A stretch of DNA of 64,000 nucleotides from Nicotiana tabacum (Eukaryota > Streptophyta > Magnoliopsida > Solanales > Solanaceae). How positions within the stretch are numbered: the stretch's first letter is position 1; every line of letters starts with the position of its first letter. The notes under the pieces were generated by a model. It was not told the DNA's origin. It saw nothing but the letters and a program-made list of their open reading frames with translations, and ran no database searches. Both the position numbers and the translations under genes were made by a program. This document shows, in pieces, positions 47,156 to 59,697 of this stretch. The stretch covers positions 98,101,766 through 98,165,765 of the forward strand of contig NC_134102.1 of NCBI RefSeq assembly GCF_000715075.1, in the 5' to 3' direction.

Positions 47156-48950
47156 ATACCCCACACTTAAACGTTGCTCGTCCTCGAGCAATCAAACTAT
47201 ACTTTATATAGGCACAACCCTTTTAAACAATTCTCCTAAATCATCACACCAAGAATCATTAAAATAGATTAAGCACAATAGTGTATCATCTTCACCTCAA
47301 GATTTGACTCACAAGTACCACGCAATATTCACACTCACTCACTTACTCTAACATAGAGGTCAATCACATTACCTTTCCTTCATGAATCAAGTGCCCTCAC
47401 ACAACAAAAGAGATTAGTTCTACACACAATAAAATTTAAGAACAATTAGGACTCAAGATAGAAAGAATTCACTCACTCTCAGAAATACATTCATATGCCA
47501 CAAAAGATACACCATAGGCTTGCTCGTAGTGTACTACTCTACTAATCGAGCTCATTCAGTCTAAGATCAAGTAGGACATTAATTGGTTATAATGTAGGCT
47601 GCGGGTCGGGTAGGATACATTTGGATATAAGAGTGACTACACCTCCCTAAGCACTTTAATAAATATACTTTAACATTCAAATCCCATACCTATGTCAAAC
47701 CATAACTCCACCTTCACATCAATGTATATTAACTCCCAAGTCCTTTAAGCAAAATTACATAAAGAGTCACCACGATCAAGGAATATGTTTCATAGCAATA
47801 CCACTATTTCTTTTTTTCACTTCAAGTGGCTTTTATTTTTCAAAACAGTGCACCTTTATCCTTATTTCATTAGTTCCACTCAAAAGTCAAACCAACCACC
47901 CCACACTTTAATTTTTACAAAGTTCATAACAATTCAAGTGCTCATGAGAGGTGAAAAGGTTCAACTAGACGGCTAATTCAAATAAATGGGTAAAGCTTGT
48001 AATGTGATTGCCAAAGAAACAGGATTACAGGCTCAACGGGGTTCACTACGATACATAACAATTAGGCGGGTAAAATATATATATATGGCTCAACAATGAA
48101 ACGCCTATATCACTTCCAAGACTAAACAAAACTATTATTTCGCTTTGTAAACACACGAGGCAAGTTCTTGACATCAAATGCAATGCATAGAATACATACA
48201 AACCTCACACACACATGGCACATAACTCACTCAGGATTGGACTCATCAAGACACTCTAGTCAAAGCAGTGAAGCAAATTTAAGATCATACGATTTAAGAT
48301 ACTTACACAAGAGTCAAAAACTGAGCATAAGCGTCACAACCAAAGTACTCTCTATTCTCAAGGCATAACAAAGTCAAGAGATATTGCTTCAATTTAATTC
48401 ATCTCATAATGGCTCCTACTCCTAAAAATAAAATTAACTACACCCGGTTCAAACAAAACCCTTGGAAAAGAACCGCGGCACAAAGAAAAACTAAGGGGGA
48501 ATTACTACACTACCTACAAAGAAAATCTTTTTGTCCTTTTTTTTAGACTTAAATCCCTCAAGAAAACTGTCTAGGAGATCCATCGTCAGGAAAAGTCCAA
48601 TTTTTCTACTTTTGTTTTTTAGCTACTAAAATACTAAAACACTACACAACTATGAAAACAAAAATACGAAGTTAACATTTTTCTAACATCCTTCTACTAA
48701 TTAACTAGAGAATTCTCCCACCACAAACTTAAAAGAGTGCAGTGTCCCCAATGCACAAATAAAGAAAAATAATAATGAGGGTGGACAAGAAACTCCCTGA
48801 AAGGCCAAAGGCCGAAGCAATACGGCTCACGAGTTACTCAGACTTTCCCCAGGCATGGTCCTTTGTGTGGGCACCCTACACTTAGTTCTCACCATCTAGC
48901 TCGCTTTTGCACTCTTCCAATGGCTTTGCCTCCTATGCTTATAATCTTAC
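47156..48950 (-). other. Athila-like 3' non-coding region with purine tract
   Basis: The purine tract AAGTGTGGGG (47159-47168) adjoins the LTR. The rest holds no readable gene. At the right edge, minus-strand words GCGCTTGTTGGGAGGCAACC mark the usual start of the Athila 3' untranslated region. The 79-bp segment at 47813-47891 recurs at 45551. Confidence 0.7.
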
Positions 48951-49035
48951 AAAACAAAAATAGACACTACAACAATAATAAGATAAAAATAAAAGAAAGC
49001 AGTAAAGCTGGGTTGCCTCCCAACAAGCGCCTGAT

Positions 49036-50400
49036 TTAACGTTGCGGCACGACACATAATCTCGTCAAATCATTGGCAAGTAACACCTTCAACTTCTGAC
49101 GATCACAGTTACCCCCATAATAGTGCTTTAATCTTTTTCCGTTCACTAAGAATGTTCTCTCGCCACCTATGACGCGCATCTCAATTGCACCATGTGGAGT
49201 GACTCTCACTACCTCAAACAGGCCCGACCATCTTGATTTGAGCTTCCCCGGAAAGAGTCTCAATCTCGAATTGAATAAGAGAACCAATTGGCTTGGTTCG
49301 AACTCGCGATGGTGGATATGCTCATCATGCTAGCGCTTGGTCTTTCTTTATATAATTTGTCATTCTCATACGCATGCAAGCGAAACTCATCAAGCTCGTT
49401 CAGGTGTATCAACAACTTTCTACTCGCTAAGTCTGCATCAAAGTTCAGCTTGTTTATTGCCTAATAAGCCTTGTGCTCAAGTTCAACCGGTAAATGGCAT
49501 GTTTTCCCATAAACCAGCTTGTAAGGGGAGGTTCTGATTGGAGTTTTGTAGGTGGTCCGGTATGCCCATAGAGCATCATCAAGCTTTGTAGCCCAATCTT
49601 TCCTACTTGACCAACCGTCTTCTCCAGGATCTGCTTTATCTCTCTATTTGAAACTTCCACTTGCCCACTAGTCTGAGGGTGGTAAGCGGTTGCAACTTTA
49701 TGTTTGACCCCATATTGCGCTAAGACATTGTCCAAGAGCTTGTTACAGAAATGGGTGCCCCCATCACTTATCATCACTTTCGGAGTGCGGAATCTTATAA
49801 ATATATGCTTTTTCACAAACTTAACCTCAACCTTGGCATCATTGGTAGGAAGAGCTATGGTCTCCACCCACTTCGACACATAGTCAACGACCACCAAAAT
49901 GTACTTACACCCACTGGACGAGGGAAACGAGCTCATAAAATCAGTTCCCCAAACAACAAAAATTTCAACCTCCATAATACCGTGCAATGGCATCTCATGC
50001 CTTTTCGTAATTGTTCATGTTCTCTGGCACCTATCACATCTCCTCACGAACTCATGGGCATCTTTAACCACCCTAGTCCAATAGAAACCTGATTGCAATA
50101 CCTTAGCTGTTGTTTTGTCACCCTCATGATGACCACCATAAGGCGATGCATGCATTCATGTAAGATAGCATTTATTTCAGATTCGGGCACTCATTAGTTG
50201 ATCAATACAAGATTTGAACAGGATTGGCTCATCCCACACATATGACCTCACATCTCGCAAGAACTTCTTTTTAGCATAAGGTTCAAGATCAGGCGGCATC
50301 TCTCCACTTTCCAGATAGTTCACAAAATCTGCATACCATGGCACTTCCCCAGCAGTAATGGCCAACAATTGCTCATCCGGGAATGTTTCCCTGATGACAT
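49036..50400 (-). pseudogene. Integrase of Athila-like element
   Basis: The piece 49454-49993 shows [20 protein letters not shown] (first Asp), [21 protein letters not shown] (second Asp) and [16 protein letters not shown] (Glu), so the DDE set is visible. The piece 50177-50368 is the upstream linker. The zinc domain between is broken. The piece 49036-49287 (SRLRLFPGKLKSRWSGLFEV, GERTFLVNGKRLKHYYGG) is the C-terminal part. A frame shift near 49600 interrupts the core's end. Confidence 0.86.
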
Positions 50401-50434
50401 CTCCCTCAACTACATGATTCTGGGTTTCTAACCT

Positions 50435-52117
50435 TTACAAGTGATCAACCACTTGATTCTCTATTCCTTTACGGTCTCGGATCTCCAAGTCAAATTCCTG
50501 CAAGAGTAACACCCAATGGATTAGCCTTGGTTTAGCATCTTTCTTTTCAAACAAATACCTGATTGTTGCATGGTCTGTGTAGACGATGACTATGATGCCA
50601 ACCAAATAGGCCCAAAATTTATCGAACGCCCACACTACAACAAGAAACCCTTTTTCTGTCACAGTATAATTTATTTGAGCGGGAGTGAGAGTTTTGCTTG
50701 CGTAGTAAATGGAGTGAAATATTTTTCTCCTCCTCTGGCCCATTATGGCCCCAATTGCACCATCACAAGCGTCACACATCAGCTCAAATGGATCGTTCCA
50801 GTTAGGAGCCACTATGATTGGTACACTCACTAACTTCTTTTTCAGCTCCTCAAATGCTTTTAGACAAGCATCGTCAAACTTGAACGACACATCCTTCTCT
50901 AACAACCTGTACAAAGGAGAGGAAATGTTTTGAGAAATCCTTTATAAATCGGCGATAAAAACCTGCATGTCCTAGAAAACTCTCCTAACTCTTTTCACTG
51001 AAATCGGTAGTGGCAACTTTTCAATTGCTTACGCCTTAGCCTTGTCAACTTCTAGTCCATCTTTGGACACCTTGTTTCCCAGCACTATACCTTCACATAC
51101 CATAAAATGGCACTTTTCCCAATTTAGTATCAGATTAGTCTCCTCACACCTAGCAAGCACTTTAGCAAGATTGGTCAACCATTCATCAAAAGAAGGAGCA
51201 AACATAGAAAAATTATCCATAAAAACCTCCACAAACCGTTCCACCATATCGGTGAAAATAACTATCATACACCTTTGAAAAATCGCAGGTGCATTACACA
51301 ACCTGAATGTCATTCTCTTAAATGCATAAGTGCCATAAGGGCATGTAAAAGTGGTTTTTTCTTGATCTTTTGGGGCAATAGCAATCTAATTATACCTCGA
51401 ATAGCCATCAAGGAAACAATAGTATTCCTGTCTGGCTAACCTATCAAGCATTTGATCAATGAAGGGGAGAGGGAAGTGATCTTTTCGTGTAGCATTATTC
51501 AACTTCCTATAGTCTATGCATATTCGCCAACCAGTTACAGTACTAGTTGGAATTAATTCATTTTGTTCATTTACTACAACAACCATACCCTCCTTTTTAG
51601 GTACACATTGAACAGGGCTTACCCACTTGCTATCGGAGATAGGAAATACTATACATGTGTTGAACCACTTAATTACTTCTTTTCTTACTACCTCTTTTAT
51701 GATTGGATTTAGGCGGTGTTGATTCTCCATGCTAGGCTTGTGTCCCTCCTCCATGAGTATTTTGTGCATGCAGAATGCAAGGCTAATACCTTTTATGTCA
51801 GACATTATCCAACCAATGGCATGCTTGTGCTCCCTCGGCACCCTTATGATCTGTTCTTCCTGCAATTTAGATAAATGAGAAGAAACAATCACAGGTAAAG
51901 TGTTAGAATTTCCCAAATATTCATATTGAAGATGAGATGGTAAGGGTTTAAGTTCCAATTTTGGGGCCTCCTCAACTGAGGGTTTAGGAGGCGGGCCGAT
52001 TGGCCTATCCAGAGGCTCAAATTGTGTTCTTTCTCTTATGTATTCACACGATGCATCCAGAATGTACAACATATCCTCAACCTCTTCTTCAAGTTCCAAG
52101 TAATTAAACAACGTCAA
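50435..52117 (-). pseudogene. Reverse transcriptase and RNase H of Athila-like element
   Basis: The piece 51386-52117 gives GWRICIDYRKLNNATRKDHFPLPF and YYCFLDGYSRYN. The piece 51029-51313 gives the palm with VFMDNFSMF, where the second Asp of the FMDD site is Asn (about 51212-51220, a G-to-A change). The piece 50435-50914 is RNase H with [40 protein letters not shown] and [13 protein letters not shown]. Stops separate the pieces, and the active-site change would disable the enzyme. Confidence 0.87.
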
Positions 52118-52285
52118 TGCATTTTATAGTGCATCTTCTTTAAACGCCCTTGGCTCTACGACTAGTTCATTTATCTCCACCATCGAAATCATGGTCAGGT
52201 CCTCGTAATGACGAGGCAACTGAATGGCTCGATATACGTTGAAGACTGCTTCTTCATTGTCCACTCTCAGGATCATCTTACCTTC

Positions 52286-52927
52286 TCAGACTTTGATAAT
52301 TGCATCTCCATTGGCCAAAAGAGGTCCTCCCAAGATGATAGGAACTAACTCATCAGCCACGTAATCTAGGATGATAAAACTTGTAGGAAAAATAAACTTC
52401 CCAATCTGCAGCAGGACGTCCTCAATTACCCCATCAGGATAAACATAAGATCTATCAGCTAACTGTAGCATCACCGTGGTAGGTCTTGGAGCTCCTAAGC
52501 CCAATTGTTTGAACACTGACAACGATATCATATTGATACTTGCACCCAAATCACACAAGGCTCTACCCACATCAAATTCACCAATCCTTACGGGGATGGT
52601 AAAACTACCCGGATCCTTACGCTTTTGTGGAAGCTTATGTTGATTCCTGGAAGTGCACTCCTCAGTAAGTGCTACGGTCTCAAACTCAGTTAACCTCCTT
52701 TTATATTCCACTATGTCCTTAATATATTTTATATATTTTGGGACCTCACGGAGCATGTCCACCAAAGGGATGTTCAAATGTATCTGCTTCAGCATATCTA
52801 GGAATTTTTGAAACATGTGGTCATCATTCTTCTTTCTCAATCTTTGAGGAAAATGTGGTGGCACCCTCTCTGATATTTGCTCAGGCTCTGTTTTGTTTCT
52901 CTCATCTACCTCTACAGGTTTTGGCAC
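52286..52927 (-). pseudogene. Aspartic protease region of Athila-like element
   Basis: An open stretch of 213 codons. After a charged lead (PHFPQRLRKKNDDHMFQKFL) comes GSFTIPVRIGEFDVGRALCDLGASINMISL with the D-L-G-A active site at about residue 128, then LQLADRSYVYPDGVIEDVL and PIILGGPLLANGDAII. This is the typical protease of Athila-lineage elements. Confidence 0.86.
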
Positions 52928-52936
52928 TCTTTCTTC

Positions 52937-53565
52937 TTAGATCCTAGACTGCTCTTTTTTCTTCTTAGGCACTTCTACCAACTCTCTCCCATTTTTCAGT
53001 GTCACTGCATTGACTTGAGTATTTTTCTCTGTATTGCTCGGAAGAGCTCTAGCAGGTCTAGTATTCTGATTGTTAATCATTTGCACAAACTGCCTCTCTA
53101 GATTTCTAAATTCTGTGTGCAATTATTGATTCTCAGCCATAACTTTCTGATTGTCTATCAAGAGCTTTTTCATCATGTCAGTCAAACTCTCATCTTCTTG
53201 TTGTGGAGGTTGAGGTGGATGATTGTAATTCGCTTGAGGTTTGATATTCTGATTTCCACCCCAAGAGAAGTTATGATGATTCCTCCAGTTCGGATTGTAT
53301 GTGTTACCATATTGAGCATGTTGATTCATCGGCCCTCTAGCTTGTTGCCCCACGTAGTAGATTGATTCAGGATTCACGGGGCATATGTCACTTGTGTGAC
53401 CTTCACCACATAACTCGCAGCAAGTAGACATCTGTTGCACATGTTGCATCTGTTGTGCGTGGTGCATTGTCATTTTATTCATCTGATTCGCTATTCTCAC
53501 TATATCTGCCCTCATTGCTGAGAAATTATCAAGCTCGATCAATCTACTGCCTTTTGTTTAAGTGC
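52937..53565 (-). pseudogene. C-terminal gag of Athila-like element
   Basis: The piece 53123-53542 carries a zinc-knuckle-like CELCGEGHTSDICPVN and the lineage-typical NPESIYYVGQQARG and NPNWRNHHNFSWGG. The piece 52937-53122 follows with RALPSNTEKNTQVNAVTLKN. The N-terminal capsid part is missing, since the sequence changes to LTR DNA at about 53580. Confidence 0.83.
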
Positions 53566-53579
53566 TCTTCATGGTTCCC

Positions 53580-53814
53580 CAGTTAATAAATATTAATAAT
53601 CATGTCAACCACAACCCTAGAAACAGAGTGCTTAGCCATTCATATTCATAGTAATAATTTTCCAAGTATTTTGCATAAACAAATTATAAAGAAAAGATAA
53701 AGGAATGAATAACTCGATGTTTTTCTTCTCCACAAGTTGTTCCACGTGATGTTCTTGTCTCCGGTCGCAAAACTCCTCTAAAAATGGTGTTTAATGACTA
53801 TTTATATGTGTAGG
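53580..53814 (-). repeat. Athila-like LTR fragment
   Basis: About 235 bp matching 46300-46535 in the same orientation (AATCATGTCAACCACAACCC through CTATTTATATGTGTAGG). It is bordered on the left by gag sequence and on the right by the copia 3' tail at 53815. Confidence 0.85.
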
Positions 53815-54571
53815 AAATCTCGTCATATACGACAAAGACATAAAACCGTTAGGCAATTACTCTCTAGAGGAATTATCACGATTGACTATGTAAAGTCAAG
53901 TGATAATGTGTCGGATCCACTTACAAAAGGCCTAACTAGAGAGGTAGTTGAGAAATCATCAAGGGGAATGGGGCTATGGCCGAGAACAAGTCATTGTGGC
54001 GGTAACTCTACCTAGAAGACTGGAGATCCCAAGATCTAGGTTCAAGGAGATCAAACAAAGTCATTAATGATGGTTCAACATTGTCAAATAAAATTTTAGT
54101 CCGTTCTCGTGATGAGACAATGTTCAGTACCAAGGATAAAGCATTAAGGCTTTTTAATGAGTTCTAAATTTGATACAGGGTATATCAAATAGTGTATCTA
54201 CAGGATGACACGTTTAGGAATCACCTATGTAAGTGTGAAGTGTTAGCCGCTTCAAGGAGAACTTTGTAAGGCCAGTTCTCTACGCACTTATGAAACCAGG
54301 CGGTGTTCATGGCTGAAACGAACACAACAATGAGAACCAAAGATGGTTAAGGGTTGATTGTGTGACTTATGGTTGTCTAGGTATACACCAAAGATCGACG
54401 GTTCAAAGATATCAAATCTACCGATTGACCGAGTATATCCGACATAAGTTTACTACGGAAAGTTCAAAGGGAAACCTACTTATCCAGATGCGATTAATCC
54501 TTACTTGTAAATCACACAGTTTTTCCATGCATACTTCCGTGATATAGCCATTCCCCATTCATGTGGGGGAT
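53815..54571 (+). mobile_element. 3' tail of a copia element (end of RNase H, 3' untranslated region, purine tract)
   Basis: These 757 bases align without gaps, by coordinate, to 59497-60253. They encode the last RNase H residues (RHIRQRHKTVRQLLSRG, VKSSDNVSDPLTKGL) to a stop at about 54015, and then run to a purine tract (ATGTGGGGGAT). The LTR at 54572 follows directly. It is the remnant of a second copy lying head to tail with the element at 54572-61269. Confidence 0.9.
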
Positions 54572-54722
54572 TGTTGAGGTTTTGTTTTTAAGATGAAATA
54601 TTCTTAAAATGAGGGTGAATGGGAAATGGAGGGAAAATGAAATTTTGAGTAAAATTTTAAGTTTCCCCCTCTTGACAATGAGACATTGTGCCATATTGGA
54701 AGAGGAAGACATTTTTGGTGGG

Positions 54723-54733
54723 TATATATATAA
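54723..54733 (+). promoter_or_regulatory. Candidate TATA box in copia LTR
   Basis: TATATATATAA about 80 bases upstream of the hexamer array. A second TATA-like run at 55153-55160 is followed by a CA-rich, leader-like stretch (CACTCAACACACAACACACA). Which one is used cannot be told from the sequence. Confidence 0.4.
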
Positions 54734-54809
54734 TTGCTCTTCTTGTAGATCTTAAAGAGTTAAGAAGAAAGCAAGCCTCGCGCCGTCGTCGTCGTCGCTC
54801 GCTCGGCTC

Positions 54810-54881
54810 GGCTTCGGCTTCGGCTTCGGCTTCGGCTTCGGCTTCGGCTTCGGATTCGGATTCGGATTCGGATTCGGATTT
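54810..54881. repeat. Hexamer array in 5' LTR: 7 GGCTTC and 4 GGATTC units
   Basis: Seven GGCTTC units, four GGATTC units and a degenerate GGATTT. The 3' LTR carries a longer, differently composed array at 60491-60604. The Ser-Glu/Ala-Glu open frame on the minus strand is a by-product. Confidence 0.95.
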
Positions 54882-55769
54882 GGTCAAATGATCGATTGAT
54901 TGATTAATTTTTTGGACCAAATTTATTTGTTAATAGTAAATATTAACGTAAGATTATCCGCATTTGTAACGGATATTTTCCAATCCGTGTATTGACCATT
55001 TGGCAGCCACCTAATGCTCTTCCCACCATGAATGTGCTTGCTCCACATACATGAATGTGCTTGCTCCACAAACATGAAGTGCTTGCTCCACAAACTAGCT
55101 AATGCTTGCTCCACCATGGAGGGTGGACGTTTGGTCTTCTTCAACACTGGCTGCTATATATATGTACAGCAGATGTTGAAGAAAGACACTCAACACACAA
55201 CACACAATTCGCTCAACAAATTGGCTATACAGTGCACTCCTTCCTCTCAGCATTTCCATACGATTTTCTGAGGTTATACTCCTTCGTTCTGCATTGTTTT
55301 TAACTTCAAACAAAGTAACTGTAAGTGTGATTTGTTACCGAACTTTGTGTTCGCTGAAACACTGGGGTTTGAAGTACCGCTACACCAGTGTGTTATTCGT
55401 TCTATCCTGGGAGGAAATAATCCATTACCTTGGGTACTAGGAGGGGATTAAATTCCTTAAGGAAATACTGTGAATTCAGTGGGCTCGAATTAATTATTGT
55501 TTTATTACGCTAACTTATATTTTGCAGAATTATTATTTACAAATACAACAATATTGGTGGGAATAACAATCTTAAGGAATTTAATATTTATTTCTGTATT
55601 TGTGTTATTCTTATTATTCTGCAAACTAAAACCTTTGTGGTTTGTGTACTCCCGTTTTGGAGAGTTAAGCCTTCGTGGCGTTTTGTTGGATATTAAAATC
55701 TACGTGATTTTTACTCCAGTTTGAAAACGTGTATTAAACGTTTGTTTGTGTCATTCTTTTACAGAAAAA

Positions 55770-58700
55770 ATGATGACTGAAAGCGAAAACCAAACTGTTC
55801 CGATGGTAACTGCCAACGCATCGACAAGCCGAACACTGGCGTTGGCACCGGTAGAAAAACCCAAAAAAATTTCTGGGATTGATTTCAAGCGCTGGCAGCA
55901 GAAGATGTTCTTCTACTTAACTACGTTATGTCTACAGAAGTTCATCAAGGAAGATGTTCCTGATCTGCCAGATAAAACTCCAGATAATGAACGCTTTCTC
56001 GTGATTGAAGCGTGGAAGCATTCTGATTTTTTATGCAAGAATTATATTCTTAGCGGACTGGATGATAATCTGTATAATGTATACAGTAGCGTGGAGACGT
56101 CAAAAGAATTATGGAATGTGCTTGAAAAGAAATATAAAATTGAAGATGCCGGGATGAAGAAATTCGTTGCCGCAAAATTTTTGGACTACAAAATGGTAGA
56201 TAGCAAATCTGTTATTACCCAAGTCCAGGAATTGCAAGTGATTATTCATGATCTACTTGCTGAAGGTCTTGTCATCAACGAAGCATTCCAAGTAGCAGCA
56301 ATGATTGAGAAGTTGCCTCCGTTGTGGAAGGACTTCAAAAATTATTTGAAACACAAACGAAAGAAAATGTCCCTTGAAGATCTCATTATTCGGTTGAGAA
56401 TCGAAGAGGACAATAAAGCTGCTGAAAGGAGAGGCCGTGGAAATTCAACAATAATGGGAGCAAATATTGTTGAAGCTAACAAAAAGAGGAAGAAGGCTTC
56501 TGGTCCGAAATACAACCCAAGCAAGAAGCGGTTCAGTGGAAACTGCTACAACTGTGGGAAAACTGGACACAAGTCTATAGAGTGTCGTACTCCGAAGAAA
56601 GACAAGAAAAGAGGTCAAGCAAACATGGTAGTAAACCATGATGATATTGATAACTTGTGTGACATGCTTTCTGAATGTAACTTGGTGGGAAATCCTAAAC
56701 TGTGGTGGTTTGATTCAGGAGCCACTCGCCATGTTTGTGCAGTTAGAGAGGCTTTTGCTACCTATGCTCTTGCTGAACCCGGAGAGACAGTTTATATGGG
56801 AAATGCTTCAACAGCAAAAGTTGAAGGATATGGGAAGATATTTCTAAAAATGACTTCTGGCAAGGTCATGACTTTGAACAATGTCCTTCATGTTCCCGAA
56901 ATGAGAAAGAATTTAGTCTCTATTGGACTTCTTGTTAAGCACGGTTTTAAGTGCGTTTTTGTGTCCAACAAGGTTGTAATTAGTAAGAATGAAATATTTG
57001 TAGGAAAAGGTTACCTCACCGAGGGCCTTTTCAATCTAAATGTAATGGTTGTGGAAAATAATAATAATATTTCAGCTTCTTCTTACTTACTTGAGTCAAA
57101 TGATTTATGGCATGTACGTTTGGGTCATGTCAATTATAAAACCTTGCGGAAAATGATTAACTTGGAAGTATTGCCCAAGTTTGAATGCGAAAAATCAAAA
57201 TGTCAAACATGTGTGGAATCTAAGTATGTTAAACATCCTTATAAGTCAGTTGAAAGGAATTCAAATCCTTTAGACTTAATTCACACAGATATTTGTGACA
57301 TGAAGTCAATACCATCTCGCGGTAGAAAGAAGTATTTCATAACTTTTATTGACGATGGTACTCGATATTGCTATGTTTACTTACTGAATAGTAAAGATGA
57401 AGCAATAGACGCATTCGGGCAATACAAAAATAAAGTTGAAATGCAACTTAACAAGAAAGTAAAAATGATAAGAAGTGATAGGGGTGGTGAATATGAATCT
57501 CCTTTTGAAGAAATATGTTTAGAATATGGAATTATTCATCAAACAACAGCCCCTTACACGCCCCAATCTAATGGGATTGCGGAAAGAAAGAATCGCACAT
57601 TAAAGGAGATGATGAATGCGTTGTTGATAAGTTCTGGTTTGCCACAGAACTTGTGGGGGAAGCCATTCTTACGGCTAATCGAATATTAAATCGAGTGCCC
57701 CATAGCAAAACACAATCCATTCCTTATGAACAATGGAAAGGAAGAAAGCCCAACTTGAATTATTTTAAAGTGTGGGGGCGTTTGGCAAAAGTGCAAGTTC
57801 CTAAACCCAAAAGGGTAAAGATAGGACCGAAAACCGTTGATTGTGTTTTCATAGGATATGCGACAAATAGTAAAGCATATCGATTTCTGGTTCATAAATC
57901 AGAAAATCCCGACATTCATAATAATACGGTTATAGAATCAGATAATGCTGAGTTCTTTGAAAATATATATATCCGTATAAAAAGGAATGTGAGTCGTTTG
58001 GTGAAGGATCTAAACGACCTCGGGAAGAAACAAAAGAAAGTACATGTAACCAGGAGGATCCAAGACGTAGTAAACGTCAAAGAACGTCTACTTCATTTGG
58101 ACCGGATTTTGTGACTTTCTTATTGGAGAATGAGCCTCAAACATTTAAAGAAGCTATGACTTCTTCGGAATCATTATTTTGGAAAGAGGCAGTCAATAGT
58201 GAAATAAAATCCATATTGAACAACCATACATGGGAATTGGTTGATCTTCCTCCTGGAAATAAACCTTTGGGTTCTAAATGGATTTTTAAGAGAAAAATCA
58301 AAGATGATGGCACTATTGATAAATTCAAGGCAAGGCTCGTAGTCAAAGGGTATAGACAACGAGAAGGTCTAGACTACTTTGATACATACTCTCCAGTTAC
58401 AAGAATTACGTCCATACGGATGTTAGTAGCATTAGCTGCAGTGTATGGTCTTGAAATTCATCAAATGGATGTTAAGACTGCCTTCTTGAATGGAGAGTTG
58501 GAGGAAGAAATTTACATGGAACAACCTGAAGGGTTTGTGGTTCCAGGTAAAGAAAAGAAGGTATGTAGACTTGTTAAGTCTCTTTACGGACTAAAACAAG
58601 CACCCAAACAATGGCATGCGAAATTTGACCAAACAATATTGTCAAATGGTTTTAAGATAAATGAATGTGATAAATGTGTGTACATTAAAAATGTTCCAAA

Positions 58701-59697
58701 TCACATAGTCATTGTTTGCCTATATGTGGATGATATGCTGATAATGAGTAATGACATTGCCAACATAAATACTACTAAGCGTATGCTCAATAGCAAGTTT
58801 GATATGAAAGACTTGGGAGTTGCTGATTTAATTCTGGGAATTAAGATCCATAAGACTCCTCAAGGTCTGGCATTGTCACAATCTCATTATATTAAGACAG
58901 TACTTGAAAAATTCAAGCACTTGGGCTTTAAAGTTGCAAAGACTCTAATTGACGTGAATCTTGCATTAGCAAAGAACAAAGGCCAAAGCATATCACAATT
59001 GGATTATGCTCGTGTGTTAGGATGCTTAATGTATATCATGAATTGTACACGACCAGATATAGCTTGTGCTATAAGTAAACTAAGTCGATATATGAGCAAT
59101 CCAGGCCAATCTCATTGGATGGCAATGAAACGAGTTTTGGGATATTTAGAACATACCCAGAACTTTGAATTGCACTACAGTAATTTCCCTGCGGTGATTG
59201 AGGGATACTGTGATGCAAATTGGATCACCGGTTCAACTGATTCTAAGTCCACGAGTGGATATGTATTCACTATTGGTGGAGGAGCGGTATCTTGGAAGTC
59301 GTCCAAACAAACATGTATTGCCCGCTCTACAATGGAGGCTGAATTCATAACCTTAGATAAAGCCGGTGAAGAAGCTGAATGGCTCTGGAATTTCTTGGAA
59401 GACATTCCATTTTGGCCCAAACCGTTGGCACCAATATGCATAAATTGTGATAGTCAAGCGGCAATTGGAAGGGCTGGGAGCGTTATGTATAACGGTAAAT
59501 CTCGTCATATACGACGAAGACATAAAACCATTAGGTAATTACTCTCTAGAGGAATTATCATGATTGATTATGTAAAGTCAAGTGATAATGTGTCGGATCC
59601 ACTTACAAAAGGCCTAACTAGAGAGGTAGTTGAGAAATCATCAAGGGGAATGGGGCTATGGCCGAGAACAAGTCATTGTGGCGGTAACTCTACCTAG
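55770..59697 (+). pseudogene. Gag-pol of the young copia element
   Basis: The likely start is ATG 55770 (MMTESENQTVPM). Gag (UBN2-like: WQQKMFFYLTTL, LWNVLEKKYKIED) ends in the zinc knuckle CYNCGKTGHKSIEC. The protease site is WWFDSGATRHVC. Pre-integrase HHCC is LWHVRLGHVNY and CQTCVESK. Integrase D-D-E is IHTDICD, IRSDRGGEYES and GIAERKNRTL. RT (58111-59538 frame) has [28 protein letters not shown] and [13 protein letters not shown]. RNase H has GYCDANW, STMEAEF and CDSQAAIG. Breaks: a frame change at the five-G run 57655-57659 within the integrase, another at the AT run 57963-57972, and TAA at 59536-59538 where the left copy has CAA. Downstream of that stop the frame stays open to 59697. 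Confidence 0.92.

Larger units (their letters stand above)
45630..53565 (-). mobile_element. Athila-like Ty3/gypsy retrotransposon, damaged
   Basis: Read leftwards: gag remainder, protease (DLGAS), RT, RNase H, integrase, a long non-coding 3' region, a purine tract and a 3' LTR of about 1.5 kb. The protein NPESIYYVGQQARG block of gag, the DLGAS protease and the RT words fit the Athila lineage. The 5' portion is deleted, and only an LTR scrap (53580-53814) lies at the right edge. No env-like frame is readable in the 3' region. Confidence 0.83.
54572..55568 (+). repeat. 5' (shared middle) LTR of the young copia element
   Basis: 997 bp, starting TGTTGAGGTTTTG and ending GGGAATAACA. It has a TATA run at 54723-54733, a hexamer array at 54810-54881, four CTTGCTCCACA units at about 55030-55110 and a second TATA run near 55153-55160. 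It serves as the 3' LTR of the truncated left copy and the 5' LTR of the right copy. Confidence 0.92.
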
